Shown in pieces: positions 1 to 7,416 of a stretch of 35,744 nucleotides of DNA; positions within the stretch are counted from its first letter, which is position 1; every line of letters begins with the position of its first letter. The DNA is taken from NCBI GenBank assembly GCA_050944915.1, contig JBMNRY010000005.1, positions 1-35,744 on the forward strand, read 5' to 3'. The DNA is from JBMNRY01 sp050944915. GTDB lineage: Bacteria; Bacillota; Limnochordia; JAAZLZ01. The notes under the pieces are model-generated. The model saw nothing but the letters and a program-made list of their open reading frames with translations. It did not search any database and had not been told where the DNA came from. The position numbers and the translations under genes were made by a program.

Positions 1-81
1 CGAATTATACAGGCTTACGAGGGATTAAAACTGCGTCCGTTTAGCATATTTTTATTTATCTCTATATCTATTTTTGAACAC
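1..81. other. AT-rich flank beyond the last terminator
   Basis: This stretch lies downstream of the rpsI terminator. It is AT-rich, with stop codons in all frames, and I see no gene, promoter pair or repeat in it. The next gene, if any, lies outside the window. Confidence 0.5.
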
Positions 82-118
82 AAAAAAACCGCCAAAGGGA
101 ATGAACCCCCTGACGGTT
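82..118 (-). terminator. Intrinsic terminator of rplM-rpsI
   Basis: In minus-strand RNA the arm at 106-118 pairs with 87-99 to give a 13-bp stem that includes several G-U pairs, with a 6-nt loop (100-105). A run of seven U follows at once (A run at 82-88 on the plus strand). It begins about 60 nt after the rpsI stop and has all the parts of a Rho-independent terminator. No U run follows it on the plus strand, so it acts in one direction only. Confidence 0.93.
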
Positions 119-178
119 GGCGCTTGCCATAAGCAAACTTTGTAATTGTAAACAAACTCGTGTGTAATGAAACAGTTT

Positions 179-589
179 TTACCGTTTGGAGAATTGCGGT
201 GCTTTGCGTGCCTTTTTCAAACCGTACTTGTGGCGTTCCTTCATCCGAGGATCCCGGGTTAGGAAGCCAGCCCTTTTCAAGGGTACCCTAAATTCGCTAT
301 CTACGGCCAGCAAGGCCCTGGCGATGCCGTGTCGGACGGCTCCAGCTTGGCCACTGAGTCCGCCGCCTTTCACATCGGCAACCACGTCATATTTATCCTC
401 AATGCCCAATTCTTTTAAGGGCCGCATGACAAGGGTGTGTAAGACATCGCGACGGAAATATTCATCAATAGGTAGATCATTGACGATGATCTGTCCACTT
501 CCTGGAAATACCCACACACGGGCGACCGAGCATTTGCGCCGGCCTGTTCCATAATAGCTTCCTTGGGGTATTTTGTGTGCTACAGCCAA
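179..589 (-). CDS. rpsI: Small ribosomal subunit protein S9
   Basis: S9 (uS9) is a 30S head protein whose basic C-terminal tail reaches the P-site tRNA. The 136-residue product shows the family opening YYGTGRRKCSVARV near residues 13-26, the motif GGGLSGQAGAVRHGIARAL in the middle, and the typical ending KKARKAPQFSKR. The start is TTG at 589, placed 7 nt after a strong AGGAGGG ribosome-binding site; no closer ATG exists. It is the second gene of the rplM-rpsI pair, 20 nt after rplM, and is followed by an intrinsic terminator. Length is slightly above the usual 130 residues because of a short N-terminal extension. Confidence 0.98.
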   Translation of the reverse strand: MAVAHKIPQGSYYGTGRRKCSVARVWVFPGSGQIIVNDLPIDEYFRRDVLHTLVMRPLKELGIEDKYDVVADVKGGGLSGQAGAVRHGIARALLAVDSEFRVPLKRAGFLTRDPRMKERHKYGLKKARKAPQFSKR

Positions 590-609
590 TGAAAACCCTC
601 CTTCCCGGT

Positions 610-1041
610 CTACAGTTCTAATACTTCCGGCTGCTGAGCACCATGGGGATGCTCAGGGCCGGCGTAAATCTTCAATTTCTTTATCATCTGTCGACCTAGT
701 CGATTACGGGGCAGCATGCCTTTCACGGCCAGTTCTAAAACCTTGGTCGGTTTCCGATCCAACAGTTGAGCGGCGGTCCGCACCCGCAAACCACCGGGAT
801 ATTGGGTGTGATAGTAGTATTTCTTATCTTCCAGTTTCCGGCCTGTTAACCGGATCTTTTCTGCATTGACCACAATGACAAAATCCCCCGTGTCTACATG
901 GGGCGTATAGGTCGGTTTATGCTTGCCACGGAGTATGGTAGCTATTTGGCTAGCCAATCTTCCGAGGGTCTTTCCGTCGGCATCGACTACATACCAACGG
1001 CGAGCGACCGTCTGTGGCTTGGCCATATAGGTCGTCCTCAT
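610..1041 (-). CDS. rplM: Large ribosomal subunit protein L13
   Basis: L13 (uL13) is an early-assembling 50S protein that binds 23S rRNA. The 143-residue product has the full family pattern: W-x-VDADGKTLGRLAS, an ILRGKHKPTYTPHVDTGD stretch near residues 38-55, and a C-terminal GPEHPHGAQQPEVLEL. The start is ATG at 1041. A second ATG five codons in also has a GAGG-like site, but the family usually carries the extra MRTT lead, so I keep the longer form. It is the first gene after a promoter overlapping the truA end and has a structured 5' leader, consistent with L13 autoregulation known in Firmicutes. Confidence 0.98.
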   Translation of the reverse strand: MRTTYMAKPQTVARRWYVVDADGKTLGRLASQIATILRGKHKPTYTPHVDTGDFVIVVNAEKIRLTGRKLEDKKYYYHTQYPGGLRVRTAAQLLDRKPTKVLELAVKGMLPRNRLGRQMIKKLKIYAGPEHPHGAQQPEVLEL

Positions 1042-1182
1042 CTGGGTTATCCCCCTTTAAGCTGTACCTTTTACAAGGAGTATTTTCTATTTCCCACGGA
1101 AGTCGCCACCCGATCCGGGGCTAGGGGAATCGAGAGCCTTCCGTTGAAAAAGGAGCCAAAAATTAGGCTACCCTTGGTCACT
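1042..1182 (-). promoter_or_regulatory. Structured 5' leader of rplM (L13 leader candidate)
   Basis: From the predicted start of transcription near 1182 to the rplM ATG there are about 140 untranslated nt. In the RNA a 7-bp helix forms between 1138-1144 and 1096-1102, enclosing a small CCCG/CGGG hairpin. Near the gene, a GGG/CCC pairing can cover the ribosome-binding site. Firmicutes rplM genes are known to carry an 'L13 leader' thought to bind L13. Position and size fit, but I cannot align this to the family consensus by eye. Confidence 0.5.
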
Positions 1183-1189
1183 AAGTTAT

Positions 1190-1218
1190 ATTCTAATCCT
1201 TCGGGCTTATACTGTCAA
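1190..1218 (-). promoter_or_regulatory. Sigma-A promoter for rplM-rpsI
   Basis: A perfect -35 TTGACA (1213-1218) is followed, after exactly 17 nt, by -10 TAGAAT (1190-1195). The -35 overlaps the truA stop codon, so the promoter is embedded in the end of the upstream gene. Transcription would start near 1182. Confidence 0.88.
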
Positions 1219-1952
1219 GGGTAGAAAATCCGCCCTAAAAACAAGCCTTGGGGCGGTGCCGTGGGACCGGCGGCACTCCGATCCTGGCCAGCGATGATCT
1301 CCGGGATCACACCGGGAGACATCCTCCCTTGGCCGATGGCCACCAAAGTCCCCACCATATTCCTCACCTGGCGGTACAAGAATCCGTCACCATGGAAGGA
1401 GAGGATGACTAGGGGCCCCCTGGCCCTGATGAACACCTTTTTGATGGTTCGAATAGTCGATTTCACCGGGCTTCCTACGGCCTGAAAACCGCGGAAATCA
1501 TGGCGCCCTTCCAAAAAACGGGCTGCCATTTCCATGGCTCTTAAATCTAAAGGGCCACCAAGCTGCCAACTGTGGTGCCTCTCAAAGGGCAAAGGCCTTT
1601 GGCGAGTGTTAATTAGATAATGATACACCTTACCTTTGGCACTATAGCGGGCATGAAATTCCTCCGGGACCCTTCGAGAATGCCTGATAACGATATCGGG
1701 GGGCAATAGACTGTTTAAAGCTGGAGCGAAGGCTGCGGGGGGAATGGTCGATTTGGTGTGAAAGTTGACCACCTGTCCCCGGGCATGGACCCCGCTGTCG
1801 GTCCTGCTTCCACCTATGATGCGAATAGACTCCCCCGTCCTTTTGGCCAAGGCCTGCTCCAGGATGCCCTGAATGGTCGGCCCATTCTTTTGGATCTGGA
1901 ATCCACAATAGTTGGTACCATCATAACTTAGGATCAGTTTGATGTTCACCAA
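1215..1952 (-). CDS. truA: tRNA pseudouridine(38-40) synthase TruA
   Basis: TruA isomerises uridines 38, 39 and 40 in the anticodon stem-loop of many tRNAs. The 245-residue product carries the catalytic aspartate at position 52 in GGSRTDSGVHARGQV, the N-terminal LSYDGTNYCGFQ, and the C-terminal FLYRQVRNMVGTLVAIGQG. Length is standard. The start is TTG at 1952; a GTG immediately follows and could serve instead. The ribosome-binding site AGGAGG overlaps the ecfT stop codon, implying translational coupling. The order ecfA1-ecfA2-ecfT-truA-rplM-rpsI is common in Firmicutes. Confidence 0.97.
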   Translation of the reverse strand: MVNIKLILSYDGTNYCGFQIQKNGPTIQGILEQALAKRTGESIRIIGGSRTDSGVHARGQVVNFHTKSTIPPAAFAPALNSLLPPDIVIRHSRRVPEEFHARYSAKGKVYHYLINTRQRPLPFERHHSWQLGGPLDLRAMEMAARFLEGRHDFRGFQAVGSPVKSTIRTIKKVFIRARGPLVILSFHGDGFLYRQVRNMVGTLVAIGQGRMSPGVIPEIIAGQDRSAAGPTAPPQGLFLGRIFYP

Positions 1953-1966
1953 CTAAATCAGGCCTC

Positions 1967-2767
1967 CTAGAAATAGTATGCGGTGAAGATGACGAAGATA
2001 GTACTGGCCGTCAAGGCCAGATAATCATTTCCGGTCCAAGTCAGTTGTTTCATCTTCGTCCGGCCGTTGCCCCCCCGGTAACAACGGGCTTCCATGGCCA
2101 CGGCCAATTCGTCGGCCCGCCGGAAGGCACTGACGAATAGGGGGACTAACAAGGGCAGCAAGCTTTTCGCCCGTTGAACTAAGTTCCCCGATTCAAAATC
2201 GGCCCCCCGGGCCATCTGGGCTTTCATAATTTTCTCCGTTTCCTCCAGGAGGGTAGGGATAAACCTCAAGGCGATAGTCATCATCATGGCCAGTTCGTGG
2301 GCCGGCAAGCCTAACCGCCTAAAGGGGTTGAGTAACCTTTCGATCCCATCGGTCAGGGCGATGGGCGAAGTGGTCAAAGTCAACAAAGAAGCACCCAAGA
2401 CCAGGAGGATTAACCGTAAGGCCATCATGCCCCCTTTGTTCAGCCCTTCTTCGGTGATTTTGATTGGACCAACCTGCCACAGCACCGTCCCCTCGGTGAG
2501 GAAGATGTGGAGGGTCAAGGTGAACAGCAAAATGACGATGATCGGCCGTAAACCACGGAGGATAAAACGGGGGGACAACTGGGATAAAAAAATTAAAGTT
2601 AAAATAAAGAGAGCGATTAGTCCGTAGCCGGCAAAGGTATTGACCAAAAAGAGGACGATGATGAGCAACATGGTAATGATGATCTTCGTCCGTGGATCTA
2701 AGCTATGCAAAAAGGAATCACCGGGCACATATTGTCCGATGGTAATACTGCGGAAATTCGCCATCAT
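1967..2767 (-). CDS. ecfT: ECF transporter T component EcfT
   Basis: EcfT is the membrane scaffold of group II energy-coupling factor transporters; it links the two ATPases to exchangeable vitamin- or metal-binding S components. The 266-residue product has several hydrophobic segments (about residues 27-65, 70-92, 115-137, 155-172 and 247-266). Two arginine-containing coupling motifs are visible, AQMARGADF and AMEARCYRGG, which in this family form the cytoplasmic coupling helices contacting EcfA. ATG at 2767 is followed directly by another ATG that sits better relative to the GGGGGAG site. No S component is encoded in the window. Confidence 0.95.
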   Translation of the reverse strand: MMANFRSITIGQYVPGDSFLHSLDPRTKIIITMLLIIVLFLVNTFAGYGLIALFILTLIFLSQLSPRFILRGLRPIIVILLFTLTLHIFLTEGTVLWQVGPIKITEEGLNKGGMMALRLILLVLGASLLTLTTSPIALTDGIERLLNPFRRLGLPAHELAMMMTIALRFIPTLLEETEKIMKAQMARGADFESGNLVQRAKSLLPLLVPLFVSAFRRADELAVAMEARCYRGGNGRTKMKQLTWTGNDYLALTASTIFVIFTAYYF

Positions 2768-2782
2768 GCTCCCCCTTAAGGG

Positions 2783-3634
2783 TTATGCCTTCCCCATAAG
2801 CTGCAAGAGGACATCGCGGGCTTGGCAAACGGTGTAAACATCGGTAGGCACATCCTTGCCCCTGCCCTTTAATTTGTGCATCAACTGGGCGATCTGGGGG
2901 ATGGATAGACCGACGTCTTCCAAAAGTCGGGCCTGGGAAAAAATCTCGGCGGGTTTGCCTTGGGCGACCAGCTCCCCTTGATGTAATACGGCGAGGCTAG
3001 TGACCAATTTGGCAACTTCCTCCATATTATGGGAAACCAGGATCACTGTTAGTCCCTGTTGTTGCATGGCCGCGATGCGGCCGAGAATTTCATCCCGCCC
3101 CCGGGGATCTAAGCCGGCCGTCGGCTCATCGAGGATCAGGTATTTGGGCTCCATGGCTAGCACCCCGGCGATGGCCACCCGCCTTTTTTGGCCGCCGCTG
3201 AGTTCAAAGGGCGAACGTTCCAGGATGGCGGGATCAGCGATCCCCACTAGACGCAGGGCTTCACGGACCCGTTGTTCTACCTCCGATTCGGCCAACCCAA
3301 CATTCCGGGGTCCAAAGGCCACATCATCATAGACCGTTTCCTCAAAGAGTTGATACTCGGGGTATTGGAAGACCAGCCCTACCTGCCGACGGATATCCTT
3401 TAAGCTCACCTTCGGGGCCGTAATATCGACATCATCGATCCAGATCCGACCGGTAGTGGGTTTGATCAAACCGTTTAAGGTTTGGATAAGGGTCGATTTA
3501 CCTGAACCCGTTTGCCCGATAATCCCAAAGAATTCACCTTGGTTGATTTCTAAGCTGATATTCCGGAGGGCAGGAACAGCCAAAGGGGTCCCTTGTTGGT
3601 AGGTGTAACTCACATTCTCTAAACGAATAGACAT
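2783..3634 (-). CDS. ecfA2: ECF transporter ATPase EcfA2
   Basis: This is one of the two ABC-type ATPases of the ECF module. In the 283-residue product Walker A is GQTGSGKST (residues 40-48); the signature LSGGQKRR, Walker B YLILDEPTAGLDP and switch histidine SHNMEE follow in order. I choose ATG at 3634 over the TTG two codons upstream because GGTGGA lies 6 nt before it. It overlaps the end of ecfA1 by 16 nt, typical of coupled subunits made in equal amounts. The assignment as EcfA2 rather than A1 rests on gene order. Confidence 0.95.
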   Translation of the reverse strand: MSIRLENVSYTYQQGTPLAVPALRNISLEINQGEFFGIIGQTGSGKSTLIQTLNGLIKPTTGRIWIDDVDITAPKVSLKDIRRQVGLVFQYPEYQLFEETVYDDVAFGPRNVGLAESEVEQRVREALRLVGIADPAILERSPFELSGGQKRRVAIAGVLAMEPKYLILDEPTAGLDPRGRDEILGRIAAMQQQGLTVILVSHNMEEVAKLVTSLAVLHQGELVAQGKPAEIFSQARLLEDVGLSIPQIAQLMHKLKGRGKDVPTDVYTVCQARDVLLQLMGKA

Positions 3635-4467
3635 AAACAATCCACCAGTTCATCGATGGTTAAAACGTCGGAAGGGATGGGGATGCCAGCCTGACGTAGG
3701 GTTTGGGCTAGCTCCACCGTTTCGGGTACATCTAAGCCCAGCTCCGTCAATCGAGGCCCTTGGGCAAATACCTCCTGGGGGGTACCCAGGATAGCCCTTC
3801 GACCTTGTTCCATGACTAAAACCCGGTCGGCAAGGGCGGCCTCCTCCATAAAGTGGGTGACCAGGACCACCGTCATCCCCTCGGCGCGGTTTAACCTTTG
3901 AATAGTCGTCATCACTTCCCGACGCCCCATGGGATCGAGCATCGATGTCGGTTCATCTAGAACAAGGCATCGGGGTCGCATGGCGATGACGCCGGCGATG
4001 GCCACCCGCTGCTTTTGGCCACCGGAAAGGAGATGGGGAGCCCGGTGGCGATAATCTTCCATACCGACGAGACGAAGGGCCTCCTCGACCCGTTCCCGAA
4101 TTTCTGCGGGGGGCAGTCCCAAGTTCTCCGGCCCAAAGGCAACATCTTCTTCTACCGTTGTGGCCACAATTTGGTTGTCAGGGTTTTGGAACACCATACC
4201 CACCTGTTGCCGCACGGACCACAGATGAGCTTCGATTTTTGTATCCAAACCGGCAACGCTTACGGTGCCCGATGTGGGAATGAGCAACGCGTTGAGCAGT
4301 TTGGCTAAGGTCGATTTTCCCGAGCCATTATGGCCGATGACGGCAAGGAATTCCCCCGGAGGGACCTCTAGGTCGATACCGTGTAGGGCTGTGGCCGACT
4401 TGTCCTCCCTTTGGTAGGTAAACCCCACGTCGGTTAAACGCAGCAAGGCCTCTGGCTTCCTTTCCAC
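3619..4467 (-). CDS. ecfA1: ECF transporter ATPase EcfA1
   Basis: This is the partner ATPase of EcfA2. Walker A is GHNGSGKST (residues 45-53), the signature LSGGQKQR, Walker B CLVLDEPTSMLDP, and the switch histidine THFMEE. The reading frame is open 21 codons further upstream, but that extension is cysteine-rich, unlike the family, and runs through a folded spacer. GTG at 4467, preceded by GGGGGAGGG with a 6-nt gap, is the convincing start and gives 282 residues. It is the first gene after the rplQ downstream structure and probably depends on read-through from the alpha operon, since I see no promoter in the 81-nt spacer. Confidence 0.95.
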   Translation of the reverse strand: MERKPEALLRLTDVGFTYQREDKSATALHGIDLEVPPGEFLAVIGHNGSGKSTLAKLLNALLIPTSGTVSVAGLDTKIEAHLWSVRQQVGMVFQNPDNQIVATTVEEDVAFGPENLGLPPAEIRERVEEALRLVGMEDYRHRAPHLLSGGQKQRVAIAGVIAMRPRCLVLDEPTSMLDPMGRREVMTTIQRLNRAEGMTVVLVTHFMEEAALADRVLVMEQGRRAILGTPQEVFAQGPRLTELGLDVPETVELAQTLRQAGIPIPSDVLTIDELVDCLCLFV

Positions 4468-4489
4468 TAGAATCCCTCCCCCTTCCCTA

Positions 4490-4551
4490 CAACAGAGAAC
4501 GCAGAGGGGGTGCCTCTGCGAATTAGCCATTCAGCTAATTGTTCTCTATTA
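4490..4551 (-). promoter_or_regulatory. Three-way-junction RNA structure right after rplQ
   Basis: In minus-strand RNA, P1 pairs 4541-4551 with 4490-4500 (11 bp, two G-U) and contains the rplQ stop codon. It encloses P2, 4534-4540 with 4521-4527 (7 bp, loop UGAAUG), then a single linker C, then P3, 4513-4519 with 4501-4507 (7 bp, loop CACCC). The junction is otherwise seamless. The two outer G-U pairs become A-C mismatches in the opposite strand, so the helix fits the transcript sense. There is no U run, so it is not a standard terminator. A conserved 'L17 downstream element' is known after rplQ in lactic acid bacteria and Listeria; whether this is the same element I cannot tell. Confidence 0.75.
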
Positions 4552-4887
4552 AACCAATTCTAAAATGGCGACGGAGGCCCCATCACCCCGGCGAAAACCG
4601 GCTTTAATAACCCGGCAGTAACCACCGTTTCTTTCTTGATAACGGGGAGCGACTTCGCTAAAGAGCCGCCGGACCGCCTCGGGCTTCATCAAATAAGCAG
4701 CGGCACGGCGCCGGGCAGCCAAGTCTCCCTTCTTACCCAAGGTGACTAGTTTATCGATGATGGGTTTGACAGCCTTCGCCTTCGCTTCCGTAGTCTCAAT
4801 GCGGTCATTGAGAAATACGGAGGTAGCTAAGCTCCGGAACAAAGCTCGGCGGTGGGCTGAAGTCCTCCCCAGCTTGCGTTTCTTCAT
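4549..4887 (-). CDS. rplQ: Large ribosomal subunit protein L17
   Basis: L17 (bL17) sits on the 50S subunit near the exit tunnel. The 112-residue product shows the family start KKRKLGRTSAHRRALFRSLA, the RIETTEAKAKAVKPI segment, and the ending FRRGDGASVAILELV. An in-frame TTG five codons upstream lies inside the ribosome-binding site, so ATG at 4887, 6 nt after GGAGGAG, is the start. It follows rpoA by 20 nt and is the last ribosomal gene of the alpha operon. The stop codon is buried in the folded element that follows. Confidence 0.98.
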   Translation of the reverse strand: MKKRKLGRTSAHRRALFRSLATSVFLNDRIETTEAKAKAVKPIIDKLVTLGKKGDLAARRRAAAYLMKPEAVRRLFSEVAPRYQERNGGYCRVIKAGFRRGDGASVAILELV

Positions 4888-4907
4888 TGGCGACTCCTCC
4901 AATCACA

Positions 4908-5849
4908 CTATTCGTCTGGCTGACGTAATAAGAGTCCTAAGGCCGCCAGTTTTTCTTTAACTTCTTGTAAAGACTTCTTGCCTAGGTTGCGCACTTTCAT
5001 CATATCGGCTTCTGTGCGTCGAATTAACTCTTCGACGGTATTGATCCCGGCCCGTTTGAGGCAGTTGTAGCTGCGGACGGAAAGATCCAGTTCTTCGACG
5101 GTCATCTCTAGAACTCGATCCTTTTCCTCTTCTTCCTTTTCCACCATGATCTCCACATCATCGACGGGATCTGTTAAGTCGATGAACAACCGGAGATGTT
5201 CGGTGAGAATTTTGGCGGCCAAGCTGACAGCTTCATCGGGAGCTATGCTACCATCGGTCCAAACATCCAAGATCAACCGGTCGTAGTCGGTAATTTGGCC
5301 TACTCGGGTGTCTTCCACCTGGAAGTTCACCTTCCGTACCGGTGAGAACAAAGCGTCGACAGGAACGGTGCCGATGGGCTGATCCCCTTCCTTCAGCTTC
5401 TCTGCAGGTACGTAACCTCGACCCCGCCGCAGGGTCAATTCCATGTTCAACTCCGCGCCTTCATCGAGGGTAGCAATATGCAAATCGGGATTCAAGATTT
5501 CCACTTCACTGCCCACTTCAATGGCTGCCCCGGTCACTTCACCGGGTCCCGTAGCCTCAATGCGAGCCAAAACTTCCTCATCGCCGTGGATCTTGACCAC
5601 TAATTCCTTCAAATTGAGGATGATATCGGTCGTATCCTCCACAACACCGGGAATGGTGGAAAACTCGTGTAAGACCCCATCGATGCGTATAGATGTGACT
5701 GCCGCTCCGGGTAAAGAGGACAGCAGGATCCGTCGAAGGGAATTGCCCAAAGTGATCCCGTAGCCCCGCTCCAAAGGCTCCACCTTGAACCGGCCGTAGC
5801 TAGTGCCCTTTTCCAGGCATTCGATCTTCGGCTTCTCGATTTCAATCAT
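4908..5849 (-). CDS. rpoA: RNA polymerase alpha subunit
   Basis: The alpha subunit dimerises to start RNA polymerase assembly; its C-terminal domain binds UP elements and activators. The 313-residue product has the N-terminal domain motif YGITLGNSLRRILLSSLPGA (about 29-48), a flexible acidic linker (EEEEKDR, about residue 236), and the C-terminal domain with LDLSVRSYNCLKRAGINTVE and VRNLGKKSLQEVKEKL. Length matches the family. ATG at 5849 follows AAGGAGGG. It lies between rpsD and rplQ as in many Clostridia. Confidence 0.99.
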   Translation of the reverse strand: MIEIEKPKIECLEKGTSYGRFKVEPLERGYGITLGNSLRRILLSSLPGAAVTSIRIDGVLHEFSTIPGVVEDTTDIILNLKELVVKIHGDEEVLARIEATGPGEVTGAAIEVGSEVEILNPDLHIATLDEGAELNMELTLRRGRGYVPAEKLKEGDQPIGTVPVDALFSPVRKVNFQVEDTRVGQITDYDRLILDVWTDGSIAPDEAVSLAAKILTEHLRLFIDLTDPVDDVEIMVEKEEEEKDRVLEMTVEELDLSVRSYNCLKRAGINTVEELIRRTEADMMKVRNLGKKSLQEVKEKLAALGLLLRQPDE

Positions 5850-5880
5850 TTGCAGAACCCTCCTTATTCGCTAGGCAAAT

Positions 5881-5920
5881 TCAGTGCCGACGGGGCCACA
5901 TCAGGCCCTCCCTGGACTGA
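5881..5920 (-). promoter_or_regulatory. Hairpin in the rpsD-rpoA spacer
   Basis: The 95-nt spacer folds as an interrupted hairpin: 5916-5920 pairs with 5881-5885, 5914-5915 with 5887-5888, and 5904-5908 with 5893-5897, with the loop UGAUGU. S4 is a known mRNA-binding autoregulator, so a site near its own gene is plausible, but the helix is only 12 bp in three pieces and I cannot tie it to S4. Confidence 0.35.
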
Positions 5921-5944
5921 GTTGTTCGTCGAGGGTCATGGAGC

Positions 5945-6565
5945 CTACCGAGAGTAGTATTCAACGATTAAATGCTCCTGAATAGGTACATCGAGTTGTT
6001 CCCTAGTCGGCAGGGACAAAACGGTACCTTCCATTTTTTCCGCGTCGACTTCTAACCACTCAGGCGGTGTCCGACCTGCTTCCAAGTTTTCCTTGAAAAC
6101 ATCTTTCTCACGGCTCTTTTCCCGTACGGCCACTACATCGCCTACTGCCACTTGGTAGGAGGGAATGTTCACTTTCCGACCGTTAACGCTTATATGACCG
6201 TGGAGAACCAATTGTCGGGCTTCCGGCCGCGAACCGGCAAAGCCTAACCGGTAGACCACGTTATCTAAGCGGGTTTCCAAAAGGATGAGCAAGTTTTCCC
6301 CGGTGATACCCTTTTTCCGGCTGGCGACATCATAATACCGGCGGAATTGCCGTTCCAAGACTCCGTAAATGCGCCGGGCCTTCTGTTTTTCCCGTAAGTG
6401 CAGGGCATATTCCGAAGCTTTCCTGCGTCCTTGTCCGTGTTGTCCCGGGGGATAGCCCCGACGTTCCATCGGACATTTATCGGTGTAGCACCGTTCTTTT
6501 TTCAAGAATAGTTTTTCACCCTCCCGTCGGCACAGCCGACAGACGGGCCCAGTATATCTGGCCAT
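5945..6565 (-). CDS. rpsD: Small ribosomal subunit protein S4, zinc (C+) form
   Basis: S4 (uS4) binds 16S rRNA first and nucleates 30S assembly; it is also a translational repressor in several bacteria. The 206-residue product has cysteines at 9, 12, 26 and 31, the zinc-binding C+ pattern; Bacillus subtilis S4 lacks it. The S4 RNA-binding domain is clear: LETRLDNVVYRLGFAGSR, RQLVLHGHISVNGRKV and IPSYQVAVGD. The C-terminus ends LIVEYYSR as usual. ATG at 6565 is preceded by GGAGGTGG. It lies 30 nt after rpsK, inside the alpha operon, which differs from Bacillus where it is a separate gene. Confidence 0.98.
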   Translation of the reverse strand: MARYTGPVCRLCRREGEKLFLKKERCYTDKCPMERRGYPPGQHGQGRRKASEYALHLREKQKARRIYGVLERQFRRYYDVASRKKGITGENLLILLETRLDNVVYRLGFAGSRPEARQLVLHGHISVNGRKVNIPSYQVAVGDVVAVREKSREKDVFKENLEAGRTPPEWLEVDAEKMEGTVLSLPTREQLDVPIQEHLIVEYYSR

Positions 6566-6595
6566 GGACTCGATCCACCTCCATCTCTTGAGGAA

Positions 6596-6991
6596 TCACA
6601 CCCGTCGCCGTTTTGGTGGACGACAACCGTTGTGGGGAATGGGTGTTGTATCTTTAATCATGGTCACTTCTAACCCAGCAGCCTGCAGCTGACGGATAGC
6701 AGCTTCCCGGCCAGCTCCAGGACCCTTGACCAGGACTTCAATGGTCTTCATTCCGTGTTCAATAGCTGTCCTAGCCGCTGCTTCGGCAGCCATGCCGGCG
6801 GCAAAGGGAGTCCCCTTCCGGGAACCTTTAAAGCCAACATGACCTGAACTAGCCCAGGAAATCACATTACCGTGGGTATCGGTAATACTGACGATGGTAT
6901 TGTTAAAGGTAGAGCGAATATGGGCTATCCCGCTCTCAATATTTTTTCGCTCTCGACGGCGTGGCCGTGCTCCTCGTCTTGCGCGCGCCAT
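6596..6991 (-). CDS. rpsK: Small ribosomal subunit protein S11
   Basis: S11 (uS11) lies on the 30S platform near the E-site mRNA path. The 131-residue product shows GIAHIRSTFNNTIVSITDTH (residues 22-41), GFKGSRKGTPFAAGMAAE, LVKGPGAGREAAIRQLQ and the ending IPHNGCRPPKRRRV, all diagnostic. ATG at 6991 follows AGAGGAGG. It is in the normal alpha-operon place between rpsM and rpsD, with gaps of 28 and 30 nt. Confidence 0.99.
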   Translation of the reverse strand: MARARRGARPRRRERKNIESGIAHIRSTFNNTIVSITDTHGNVISWASSGHVGFKGSRKGTPFAAGMAAEAAARTAIEHGMKTIEVLVKGPGAGREAAIRQLQAAGLEVTMIKDTTPIPHNGCRPPKRRRV

Positions 6992-7019
6992 GAACTTGCC
7001 TCCTCTCTAGTGTTACTAT

Positions 7020-7391
7020 CTATCGCTTCCTCTTCGCCCCTGGGATCCGTTTGGGACCTTTTCGAGTGCGGGCGTTAGTCTTTGTCCGCTGACCCCGGAC
7101 GGGCAGGCCCCGACGGTGACGCAAACCGCGGTAACAACCGATATCGATGAGCCGCTTGATATTCATGGCCACTTCCCGCCGCAGGTCCCCTTCGACCCGG
7201 TAGTCGTGGCTGATGATTTCCCGTATGCGGTTGACTTCGTCTTCTGTCAAATCTCTAACCCGGGTGTCGGGATTAATCCCGGTTTTAGCCAGAATTTCAT
7301 TGGCCCTACTGCGGCCGATACCGAAAATATAGGTAAGGGAGATCTCCACCCGCTTATCCCTAGGTAGGTCTACACCGGCTATTCTTGCCAA
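7020..7391 (-). CDS. rpsM: Small ribosomal subunit protein S13
   Basis: S13 (uS13) is a 30S head protein forming bridges with the 50S subunit and contacting P-site tRNA through its basic tail. The 123-residue product opens with ARIAGVDLPRDKRVEISLTY, has the helix-hairpin-helix segment IFGIGRSRANEIL, and ends in GLPVRGQRTKTNART followed by a lysine/arginine tail. The start is TTG at 7391, 8 nt after GGAGGG. It follows rpmJ by 25 nt. Confidence 0.99.
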   Translation of the reverse strand: MARIAGVDLPRDKRVEISLTYIFGIGRSRANEILAKTGINPDTRVRDLTEDEVNRIREIISHDYRVEGDLRREVAMNIKRLIDIGCYRGLRHRRGLPVRGQRTKTNARTRKGPKRIPGAKRKR

Positions 7392-7416
7392 CTTCTAAAC
7401 CCTCCTCTCCAGGACA

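Noticed and set aside
4500..4520. CGCAGAGG/CCTCTGCG hairpin as a simple rplQ terminator
   Set aside because: No U run follows and the stem fits better as one arm of the three-way junction.
4468..4530. Upstream ATG at 4530 as the start of ecfA1
   Set aside because: The added residues are cysteine-rich and unlike EcfA proteins, the region folds as RNA, and GTG at 4467 has a much better ribosome-binding site.
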